This document shows, in pieces, positions 19,671 through 28,248 of a stretch of 59,389 bases of DNA; positions within the stretch are counted from its first letter, which is position 1; each line of letters begins with the position of its first letter. This DNA comes from Discostella pseudostelligera (Eukaryota > Bacillariophyta > Thalassiosirophyceae > Thalassiosirales > Thalassiosiraceae): assembly GCA_036940085.1 (NCBI GenBank), contig JALLBK010000559.1, forward strand, positions 1-59,389, in the 5' to 3' direction. Position numbers and translations under genes: made by a program. The notes under the pieces were generated by a model that did no database searches, was not told the origin of the DNA, and worked only from the letters and a program-made list of their open reading frames with translations.

Positions 19671-21387
19671 ATGCGGCCTTACAGCTACTCGCTCGTTATT
19701 CTTTGGACATCTGTCGCCTCCACCGACGCCTTCGTTCCTCGTCCGGCGAATACCCATGTCGTTCGAACCCCTCACTTGTCGGCTACATCCCCGCCTTCAC
19801 CAAACGAGAGCGATATAGTTGTAAATACCCTGGAAGATATTAATGTCAAAGTCAAAGGGGCACTCTCTGGTTTGGCACTCGCGGCTTCACTCTGGGCAGC
19901 CCCCGCCATGATCGCTCCAATGGCAACTTACATTCCTATGACAGATTCAGGTTACAATAATGTGATTGTCACATCGGTGGCGAACGCCAAGGAGATGGCA
20001 AGTGGCACTGGAACGCGCGTGAATAAAGATCCTGAAAGTTTGCTGAGGTATGGTCTTCCAATTAACAACAAGGAGGTATGTATCATGTTATGATGTGTGC
20101 TCATAAACCTTTAGCTGCGAGAGTTGCATCGATGATGCACCTATCATTCATCCTCCCACAGACACTAATTCGCCACGCACAATTATATTTTATTCACTAA
20201 ATCAGGTTCGACAACTCCAAAAGAGCATTGAAGATATCCGAATCAACATTGCATCGAAACGTAAGGCCGCCGCACTCGATGATCTCAAAAAGGCACGTGG
20301 GATAATCAATACCAAAGAATCCCAAATGACTGCATCCTGTCGCGAGGCCAAAGTTTGTTCGGACATCCTTGCATCGATGAAGAGTAAGATGGAACCATTG
20401 GAGGAAACGTTGAAGGCTAGTGCGGATTATTTAAATGGTAGTGATCAGGAGAGAGAAGCGTTGGATAAGAGTTACAGTACACAAGATGAGATTCAGAAGA
20501 AGTTGACTACGTTGGAGGAGCAGATGATTCCAGCTGGTGAGAGATCATTTCAACACGTTGGTATGCAATCTTATTATATTACCACGAACTTAATTTTTTG
20601 CCACTACTAATTACTCGGGATGAAAGGGTATGTGACGCCTGTTCCGGCCGACTACGCGGATCTACCCCAGTTGCGAGGACGTGCTACTGTTGAAATGATT
20701 TTGAAGAAACCGAATGGGGAGCAATTTGACATTGAGGGCGCATTATTTAAGGAGGCCAAGATGAAGATGATTATTGACGGCTATACTGGTAAGCGAACAG
20801 TTCCCCTAAAATGTGACCATTATTCTAATTGTTTCTCAAAATTTGTTGTGTTCGCTGCACAAACAGCGCCGGTGACTGGTGGTAACTTTGTTGAGCTGGT
20901 TAAGAACGGATTCTACAACAACATGGATATTCAGCGATCTGATGGATTCGTTGTACAGACAGGAAAGCCCAAAGGAGAGTCAGATGGATACGTTGGAACC
21001 CCTTCGAAGAGTGTTGGAGCCGGAAAGCACGGAGAACGTCTCATTCCTCTTGAAATCTTTTTCAAAGGAGACAAAAGACCAACCTATGAATCGACTATTG
21101 AAGATGAGGGTCGTGGTGGTGAAGCGACAGTGCTTCCATTTTCCAGCTATGGTGCTATGGGATGGGCCCGGGAAGAATATGAGCCTAACTCCGGAAGTAG
21201 TCAATTCTTTTGGTTGTTGTTCGATTCGGACCTGACACCCGCGGGTAAGAATTTATTGGATGGACGTTATCCTTGTTTTGGATATGTGGTGGAAGGTGCT
21301 GATTTCCTTCATGATGTGAAGGAGGGTGACATTATTGTGTCAGCGAAAGTTACAGAAGGAGTGGACAAGCTTGTCCTACCAAACTAA
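19671..21387 (+). CDS. Thylakoid-lumen cyclophilin of the CYP38/TLP40 type
   Basis: Four exons, 19671-20075, 20206-20560, 20627-20788 and 20867-21387, give 480 residues. The N-terminus is a signal peptide ending STDA/FVP, the plastid-import motif of diatoms, followed by a transit region and a second hydrophobic stretch (about residues 68-90) fitting a lumenal targeting signal. A helical domain (exon 2) precedes the cyclophilin-like domain with IQRSDGFVVQTG, PLEIFFKGDK, SGSSQFFWLL and LDGRYPCFGYV, the same order as plant CYP38. In plants CYP38 supports photosystem II assembly and repair; that role is inferred here. Intron lengths are 130, 66 and 78 nt; the last is a frame-preserving, stop-free intron inside the cyclophilin domain. 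Confidence 0.88.
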
Positions 21388-21468
21388 TGTTGATGTAAGG
21401 AATTATGCAATATAAACGGGGTTAGGGTTTCAAGTTCAGTGAAGTAAAATCTACTATCATGATTAACT

Positions 21469-21489
21469 GCATGCTAACTTTTAGCATGC
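21469..21489. other. Perfect 9-bp stem, 3-nt loop hairpin between convergent genes
   Basis: GCATGCTAA, loop CTT, TTAGCATGC lies midway between the CYP38-like stop (21387) and the stop of the opposite gene (21545). It would be in the 3' UTR of either transcript. Its function is unknown and it may be chance. Confidence 0.4.
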
Positions 21490-21544
21490 CATTCCTTAAC
21501 AATTGTACGATATTGCCTTCGCGTTGAATTGCAATTTGCATCAC

Positions 21545-22291
21545 TTACTCGAAGTTTTTACCTCTCGCTGATTCACTCTCTTTCGCCATCAGCCTTGTCA
21601 AAGCCGCTTCTTCTGCGATTCTTGTAACTTCTTTCACCTCCAAGATCTTTCGGACCATTACGAATCGTTTACCTCCGGCATATTTGAATTGTGAGCGCGC
21701 AGTTACGACCTCAAACTCCCGGTCGGCAACTTGCAGAAGATCTCCACAATTAGTATTCTTGTCTAATTCGAATTGTCCAAGTACTTTGTACAAAGTTCCA
21801 TCGTTGTTTCTAGTGTAGATTGATGCCGCGATTGCATTACCATACCTGGTACCCATGCCAACTAAGTTGCTACTTCGTCGAGGTCCCTTTTTACTACTGT
21901 CTCCCTTCTTCGCCAACTCGGAATTTTTCTTAGCCTGCTTTAACATTTCTCCCGGAGGAGTGTATGGATCCGGGGTTTTCACTTTCACAACGAATGGAAG
22001 CGCATCTCTGTTGTCATGTGGCTTGTATTCTTTCGAACCCTTCTTTTTCCGCTGCGCCGGCTCGGATAGCATGTTGCGCATAAACATATCATTGGTAATC
22101 AGGAGCTGATCATCTTCATCAGGGCTTTCATACTCTTCGTTCCATTTTGACACAGAGCCGCGACGTTCTGTACTGAAAGTTTTCGTTGGAGATATTGGTG
22201 ATGTGAAACAATGAACTGATGATTGAAATGAAGTGGCGACCAAAAGCAGTACGGATAATACCACGGTATTATGCACATGTACCGGAAACAT
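21545..22291 (-). CDS. Predicted plastid-targeted protein, function unknown
   Basis: A single exon of 248 residues. A hydrophobic N-terminus ends near HC/FTSP, an ASAFAP-like cleavage site, so plastid import is likely. The middle is Lys/Ser-rich (residues about 75-145); the C-terminal 100 residues (from MGTRYGNAIAASIYTRN) look like a compact mixed alpha/beta domain with GQFELDKNTNCGDLLQVA and KYAGGKRFVMVRKILEVKEV. I do not recognise the family. Convergent with the cyclophilin gene (157-bp gap). Confidence 0.7.
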   Translation of the reverse strand: MFPVHVHNTVVLSVLLLVATSFQSSVHCFTSPISPTKTFSTERRGSVSKWNEEYESPDEDDQLLITNDMFMRNMLSEPAQRKKKGSKEYKPHDNRDALPFVVKVKTPDPYTPPGEMLKQAKKNSELAKKGDSSKKGPRRSSNLVGMGTRYGNAIAASIYTRNNDGTLYKVLGQFELDKNTNCGDLLQVADREFEVVTARSQFKYAGGKRFVMVRKILEVKEVTRIAEEAALTRLMAKESESARGKNFE

Positions 22292-22938
22292 CGTAGAGGT
22301 AGAGTCACTTCCTATCCAAAAAATCGGGCAAGCACATCGATTGTCAGTGTTTCCTGATCGTCGTTGTACCCCCCTCTCGTCTCGACGATTGTTTTGCTTG
22401 TTGGGTAATTGTTTTGGTGCGTTTGTCCGACACTATTCCATCGTCCATCGTATTGTGCTGTTGCTGTCGCTGCTGCATCTTGCTGAGTTGTTCTCCCTCC
22501 GAATACTAAGGCTAAGCAAAAAGTAAGTACTTGAAGAATAAAAATAACAATTATCCAATGTGAAGGTATTATAAAAGATGTCAGGAGAATAGGGAAGGTT
22601 AATAAACCCTAATTCTCGTTGCTGACGCCGCAATTCCTACTTCCCGCCATTTTTCTAGTCCTCTCCATCCACCTCTCCACCACCTCTCCTCGTCTCCATC
22701 TCCAAACATCCAACATCGCATCATCACCCTCAGCCTCCTTTCTGCAGAGATATTATTTGAAGCCTGATAATGTGAGTCTAAATGGAGCATTAAGAGATTA
22801 TTTTGCAGCGGTTCGTTGCTAGTGCGTCTTTGTCAACTTTTCGGCAGCAGCATCAATTCAACAAAACCATCACTAACATATTTCTTTCAGAATCTCCCCC
22901 CTCCCCCCAAAATCTTCCTGAAAATAACGCAATAAAAT
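22292..22938. other. Spacer, promoter side of the plastid-type gene
   Basis: It holds a TTCCCGCCATTTTT site (22641-22654), a plus-strand TATAAAAG at about 22570 and C-rich runs near 22900. A Leu/Ser-rich frame on the plus strand (22619-22822) begins at TTG and has no ATG; I do not call it. The right part is the 3' flank of the ClpP gene. Confidence 0.45.
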
Positions 22939-24123
22939 TTACATCCCATTAGGACGTTCCAACACACGATCAATAAGACCATACTCCAACGCCGCCTGCG
23001 CACTCATGAAATTATCCCGATCCAAATCTTTCGTAATCTGATCCGTCGTCTGTCCAGTAAACATGGAATACATCTTCACTAGATTGTCACGAATGCGCAT
23101 AATTTGGGCAGCCTCGACTTTAATATCCTGGGCTTGTCCCCGTGCCCCGCCCATGGGCTGATGAATCATAATGCGCGAACTGGGAAGGGCAAGACGCTTC
23201 CCCTTGGAACCGGCCGCGAGGATGAAGGATGCCATGGATGCAGCGAGACCAAGGTTGATGGTGATGACTTCACTTTTGATGAGTTGCATTGCGTCGAAGA
23301 TGGCAAGGCCGGCGATAACGGATCCTCCGGGGCAGTTAATGTAGAGGTAGATGGGTTTGGAGCTGTCTTCTTCGTCGAGGTAGAGCATGACGCCGATGAT
23401 TTGGTTGGCAAGTTCGTCGTCGATTTCGGAACCCAAGAAGATGATGCGCTCTCTGTATAGGCGGTTATAAATATCGACCCTATGGATGAGATTTTTGAGG
23501 ATAAAAAGGATTAATGTGATTAATTAGAGAGACGCGCCAACAGTTTGGAAATTCGATGACAATTCTTCCCCCATAATTATTGACTCCATCAATAATTCAC
23601 ACCAAAGCGGTAAAATTGAGGAATACAAGTAACTCACCATTCAGCTCCCATACCTCCCGGAACACGGTATGCAACCTTTGGCACGCCAATGGGCATCATC
23701 TTAATATCATTTCGCATCGATGATGATCGCATGCTACCTCCACTGTTCGTAATAACACCCTTGGGAGATGGTGATGCAATACCTTTCTTGGGAACAAATG
23801 TTGATACTGCAAATACCAGATCGAATACATTGGTGCATAGGCGAAAGTTAAGCAGGAGGAATGATTAGAATGTGACGGACGCTTTGATCGATGTGCTCAT
23901 ACGCATACCGNAGGCGAAAGTTAAGCAGGAGGAATGATTAGAATGTGACGGACGCTTTGATCGATGTGCTCATACGCATACCGCTCGACGCCCGATGAAA
24001 AATAACGAGAATATCGCGCTCGAGCCGACTTGGCCGAGAGACACGTCAACACTTACCATAGGCAGATGATCCAGATAAAGCAGATAATGTCGCGGCAATG
24101 CCGCAGAGAAGGTTTCGTCTCAT
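22939..24123 (-). CDS. clpP: ATP-dependent Clp protease proteolytic subunit, probably plastid-targeted
   Basis: Three exons on the minus strand, 24123-24057, 23806-23638 and 23479-22939, give 258 residues. Exon 1 encodes a signal peptide ([20 protein letters not shown]) leading to SSA/YVSTFVP, an ASAFAP-like site with Tyr. The protease core has ERIIFLG, the oxyanion-hole CPGGS, the Ser site AASMAS, the His site IMIHQPMGG and Asp in [18 protein letters not shown], so the catalytic triad is intact and this is a ClpP and not a ClpR. Junctions are in phase (TAT G/TA; TG/G). Intron 1 contains the N gap and duplicated 72-mer, so its real length is probably 177 and not 250 nt; intron 2 is 158 nt. 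Confidence 0.88.
23839..23983. repeat. 72-bp direct repeat around a single N: likely assembly artefact
   Basis: Bases 23839-23910 and 23912-23983 are identical and separated only by an N at 23911. This is what results when two contigs sharing an overlap are placed end to end. It falls in intron 1 of the ClpP gene and does not affect the coding sequence. Confidence 0.85.
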
Positions 24124-24666
24124 CGTTACTGTTGTATTGTTATGGCTACGTCGTGGGAGGCGCCGTTAATAGTAATTGTCGATGCCTGAGGGGACGGAAG
24201 TGCTGTGGCGGAAGTGGCAGCGGCAGCGGATGCACGTGGAAGAGCACGTGGAGGAGCGGCGGGCGGCGAGCCGGCGTCCGTCGGCGGTGGAGGCGGTCGG
24301 ACGTCGGCCAGGCGGTTTGACCAATTGGGAATATCGAATGGGACGCATACGTGTTCGCTGACACACATACTCAAAAGCCTTCACAAGCTCACATGAGCTC
24401 ACAAGAAGTAAGTAGATAATCTAAGCCTGCCTGCTGCACCGAAGGAGTAACGAAGAGAGCACGAAGACGAAGAAGTCGACGACCGACGATGACACAATTC
24501 CTCCTCCTACCTCCGGCCTGATCCGATTGAACTGTCAACCTTTTTTGACATCATTGCACACTTTCTACAATTGACAAAGCAAGCATATAATTTGGATCCG
24601 TTGCAGAGATCGAGGTCTATCATTATTTATTCTAGAAGAGAAACAGCATCGTGTCAACAACCAATC
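24124..24666. promoter_or_regulatory. Divergent ClpP / PDZ-protein spacer with two G-boxes
   Basis: A GC-rich block at about 24190-24330 contains CACGTGGA at 24233 and 24245, 12 bp apart (CACGTGGAAGAG then CACGTGGAGGAG). No E2F-like core is seen. Open frames over this GC-rich block on both strands are composition effects. Confidence 0.4.
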
Positions 24667-25275
24667 ATGAAGTCAGCATTCGCATTCGCTTCTGCCATCG
24701 CGGCCATTACAATCCCATCCGCATTGAGCTTCTCGCCCTCGATCATTCACAATACTAGACTAGCACCATCGCCTTCTACTCCAACCACATCTCTCTCCAT
24801 GTCCGACAGTGACGAAGACTTCATGCGTTGGGCAAAGCAATCTCGATCGGCCGGATCCGGCGACAATCTAGTGGAATTAAAGCGTCCCCTAGGTCTAGTC
24901 CTCGACGAGGACGATTATGGCAACGTATTCGTTCAAACTGTCGCACCCAAGGGGAATGCAGCACGCTCTGGTCTCGTAAAAGAGGGAGATATTGTTACCA
25001 TGTGCTCGGCGACTTTTGGTAATGAAATGTGGTCCTGCCGTGGAGTAGGATTGACACGAGTTTTGGCCGCCATTCGAGTGCGTGCCGGTCCTACTGTAAG
25101 TTTAGTATTTGAAAGCCCATCGCAACGGAAAATGAAGGGTGCCGAGGTGGCGAAGCAGGCTCAGGCGGCGAGGGAGGCGAGAGAGCGAGCGCAGGCGAAG
25201 AGGGATGAATTGTTGAAGGAATTGGAGTCGGATGAGATGAAGTTGAAGAAGGGCAAGTTCCTTGGATTATTTTAA
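24667..25275 (+). CDS. Plastid-targeted PDZ-like domain protein
   Basis: A single exon of 202 residues. The N-terminus is a signal peptide ending SALS/FSPS, a plastid-import site. Residues about 75-150 form a PDZ-like fold: RPLGLVLDEDDYGNVFVQTV (carboxylate-binding region), then AARSGLVKEGDIVTMCSATF and a closing strand TVSLVFE. The C-terminal 50 residues are a charged Ala/Arg/Lys/Glu helix. There is no protease domain, so it is probably an adaptor. An upstream in-frame extension begins at a non-ATG codon; I chose the ATG at the signal peptide. Confidence 0.7.
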   Translation: MKSAFAFASAIAAITIPSALSFSPSIIHNTRLAPSPSTPTTSLSMSDSDEDFMRWAKQSRSAGSGDNLVELKRPLGLVLDEDDYGNVFVQTVAPKGNAARSGLVKEGDIVTMCSATFGNEMWSCRGVGLTRVLAAIRVRAGPTVSLVFESPSQRKMKGAEVAKQAQAAREARERAQAKRDELLKELESDEMKLKKGKFLGLF

Positions 25276-25888
25276 GTGCACGGTGAATAGGATGATGGAT
25301 GCTGATGAAAAAAGGGAAAGATATCGTTGAAGGGGAAAGCGTCAGTGATTGGGATGGAATCACTTGCACCTTCATAATATTTCTTGGCACGATCACGTCA
25401 AGATCGCAGACCATTGTTGTCTATCTACACCCGACAAAGTGATTGATTGGTGCTATGTATCCAATTAACAACTTATGCTAATTCAAATGATTATTGACAC
25501 TAGATATTTCATCATTAGTATCTACCCGTCGTCGCCATTGAACTTTGAATGTTACAGTCCTCCACGTGGCTCGGGCTGCGATGGATCCAATCCGGGCGCG
25601 CCAAATTGAAAAATGGCGGGAATTCGATCCATACCAATTCCTATGTTCATCACCATCCATTCTCTCTTCAACAACATAGCATCTTCGTCATCGCTGAGCC
25701 GCTCCATGATTATCTATTATCTATGGTACTAGGAGTAGATATTGCTCTCCGTGGCAGCGCTCCATTCCATTAACTCACCGACAGCTACTGCATTTTGCAT
25801 ACAAAAGCATCGCATTCGTCGTCGGGTGCTACAGTATTTACCTGATCATCCTGTATCTCTTTCAATCTCGTAGTCGGCAAGGTCAAAA
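25276..25888. promoter_or_regulatory. Promoter of the GH43-like gene, G-box plus E2F-like sites
   Basis: CACGTGGC (25563-25570) precedes GCGCCAAA (25598-25605, complement of TTTGGCGC) and GGCGGGAA (25615-25622). The order G-box then E2F-like core matches the modules near 7308, 40266 and 51886. The rest is unremarkable. Confidence 0.45.
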
Positions 25889-27388
25889 ATGAAGTGGCTC
25901 TCCGCATCTCTTACCCTCGCTCTATGCCAAGCATGGGCTCCCTCCAAACTATCATCATCCTACCTTCCATCGTCTAGATCAACCAGTCAGAGTACTAGTA
26001 GCCACACTACTCATCTCTACCAATCCAGTTCAGACTACAATGTCGTCTTCCGACCATCATCTGACAATGATTCATTCGACTCCTTAAAAATTGGCACCGC
26101 ACGTGTCCATCGTTACTCCGATCCAAGCAATAGCATTGATGATTCCGAATACATCATGTGGTATCATGCACGCGACGAATCATTGAACAGCCCCGACAAA
26201 TCTTTGCCACTATTAAGCACAGGACGGATTGGACGTGCCACCAGTCGGAATGGATTGATCTGGGAACGAGATGAAGTTGGTAGTGTCGATGCGGATAAAA
26301 CTGGTGTATCCCTTGGATTGAATACCGACTCTTGGTGGGGCTTTGATACCGCCCATGTTGGATTAGGTCAGGTATTAATGCCCATGGTAACACCATCTAT
26401 ACGGAGTCAAGGAGGGGTGTATGTCATGTACTACATGGGTGGGAGCTTTGAGGAAACACCCATCGCAACCTACTTGGAGGAGGATAAAAAAGACAGAGTG
26501 CCGGGAGATGCAAAGATCAAGGGTATGAAATTGAAGATTGGTGCGGCAATATCACAAGATGGGACAACTTGGGGTCGAGTGGAGGGAAGTGATCCAAGTG
26601 GGGCGTGTATGGTTCCGTATGATACGAATGATGTCAATATGCAAGATATCGCAATTGCGAAGGACGAGAAGGGACGATTTTTGGATATACCCGAAGAGTT
26701 ATACTGTGTGAGTATCTTGCCACCATATGATCATCATTCTGCCGTCGATATTTCTATTTCTCACAGTAATTTAATTCCTTGCAATATTGTTGTCACATAG
26801 GGATGGCCTGAGGTCGTGGTCAATCCAGTAGGTGACAACGAGAGCACAAAGAGTGCAACCAATGACTCTCGGGACAACTTCTTCATGTATTATAGCACCA
26901 TGCTCAAGGATACAAAAGAAAAAGCAATCGGATGTGCTGTATCGTCCAATGGATTTGCATGGTCCAAGAGAGGTATTGTCATAAAGCCGAGTGGGCCGTT
27001 AGATGGAGCAGGATGTGCACGATGCAATGTTTTCAAAATGGCAACATTAAATGCTATGGGGTTGTGGGAAGACGATGATAATACGTGGATAATGTTTTAT
27101 GAAGGTGTGTCAAGTGAGGACGGAAAGCACCGAATTCTGTCAGCAGAGAGTAATGATTTGAAGAGTTGGAGAAAGACGGGGTTGGTGCTGGATGTAGGTG
27201 TGGGTGATAATGCGTGGGATGCACGGGGTGTAGGATCGCCGCATGTAATACGGTTGGACGATGGATTCTTTCGAATGTATTATACTGGCGAAGGCTCAGA
27301 TGGTCAGACTGCAATTGGGGTTGCAAAATCGTCAGATCTAAAGGTCTGGGAGCGAGAACAAGCTGGTGTCGTATTTGCGTTTGAATAA
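25889..27388 (+). CDS. Plastid-targeted five-bladed beta-propeller protein, GH43/62-like
   Basis: Two exons, 25889-26707 and 26801-27388, with a 93-nt intron, give 468 residues. The signal peptide ends CQA/WAPS, a Trp variant of the plastid motif. Five copies of a blade motif are visible: IGRATSRNGLIWER, IGAAISQDGTTWGR, IGCAVSSNGFAWSK, ILSAESNDLKSWRK and IGVAKSSDLKVWER, with repeated MYY/MFY strands, the pattern of GH43-clan glycoside hydrolases. The catalytic acid residues cannot be assigned by eye, so enzymatic activity and substrate are unknown. The intron acceptor TAG is itself an in-frame stop, so retention would truncate the protein after blade 3. Confidence 0.72.
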
Positions 27389-27474
27389 CTGTTAAATTAT
27401 CAGCTAGTAATCATATGATACATTCCATTTAATTCAAAGTTGAGAAATATTAAACAGCACCTTCACAATCACGC

Positions 27475-28059
27475 TTAAGTTGTAACTCCACCTCCGTTCA
27501 ACAATAATGAAGAGCCAACCCAATCTCGTTCAGCCAGAGTTGTTGAGTTAGATTGCCCAGCAAGGGCTTCTGCATCAGCAATATCCTTTTTTATTGCATC
27601 CGTCAATTTTTCTAATCCTTCAAATGGAAGCTCAGGTCTAAGATAACCTACGACCGATAACACGATAGTTTTCCCGTAGAAGTCACCAAACAATGTCTCT
27701 CCCGTCGAGGACGCATGACGTTGCGGATGAGTAGCCGCTGCAATCAGATGTGGCTCGACCGTCAATTCGTTGTTATTATAGGTTGGGTTATATCCGATGG
27801 ATATCGCTGCTGTATGCACTTTTCCAAGCACTGCATTATCATCATCATTTTTCTCCCCAACTCCAACGCCCTCGCCGTCTCCAATGCAAGCAAATCCCCA
27901 ATAAATGCCGGTCGGCAGATGATCGAAATCTCCACAAGAACAGTACAAGTCTTCTTTCTCGCGTGAGACATTGGCTGTTGGGATGCCGAGGTCCTTCGAT
28001 CCGCGGCCATAGCCTCGGACAACCTTTGATATGATTCGAATTGGTAGCTGCTTATTCAT
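27475..28059 (-). CDS. Riboflavin kinase (flavokinase)
   Basis: A single exon of 194 residues makes FMN from riboflavin and ATP. Family motifs are all present: GYGRGSKDLGIPTANV (nucleotide/flavin loop with PTAN), TGIYWGFA, SIGYNPTYNNNELTVEPHL (catalytic Glu region) and GDFYGKTIVLSVVGYLRPE. It is the monofunctional eukaryotic type with no FAD-synthetase domain and no clear organelle presequence. I chose the ATG at 28059 because the open frame further upstream starts only at a TTG. An acidic Gly/Asp loop (GDGEGVGVGEKNDDD) is inserted compared with animal enzymes. Convergent with the propeller gene (86 bp). Confidence 0.93.
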   Translation of the reverse strand: MNKQLPIRIISKVVRGYGRGSKDLGIPTANVSREKEDLYCSCGDFDHLPTGIYWGFACIGDGEGVGVGEKNDDDNAVLGKVHTAAISIGYNPTYNNNELTVEPHLIAAATHPQRHASSTGETLFGDFYGKTIVLSVVGYLRPELPFEGLEKLTDAIKKDIADAEALAGQSNSTTLAERDWVGSSLLLNGGGVTT

Positions 28060-28248
28060 GATGCGGGTGTGGAGTTGATTTTTTGCAAAGATTTGCAAGC
28101 CGGGCAGCAGCAGCGGTTGAGTTGGCTTCCCGCCATTTTCGCCACGAAATACTTAGGCAGATTGATGCCGAGCAAAATCAAAGTACAACAATAACAGAAA
28201 TTATTAGAGTATCATTTAGTATTAACAGCAACATCTTGACTGGTATGA
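28060..28248. promoter_or_regulatory. Short riboflavin-kinase promoter with one E2F-like site
   Basis: TTCCCGCCATTTTCGCC lies at 28127-28143, about 70 bp upstream of the riboflavin kinase start. The spacer is only 189 bp, so the upstream gene's 3' UTR must end inside or overlap this promoter. Confidence 0.4.

Noticed and set aside
22619..22822. Signal-peptide-like frame on the plus strand downstream of a TATAAAAG
   Set aside because: It begins at TTG with no ATG and is only 67 codons of Ser/Leu-rich sequence.
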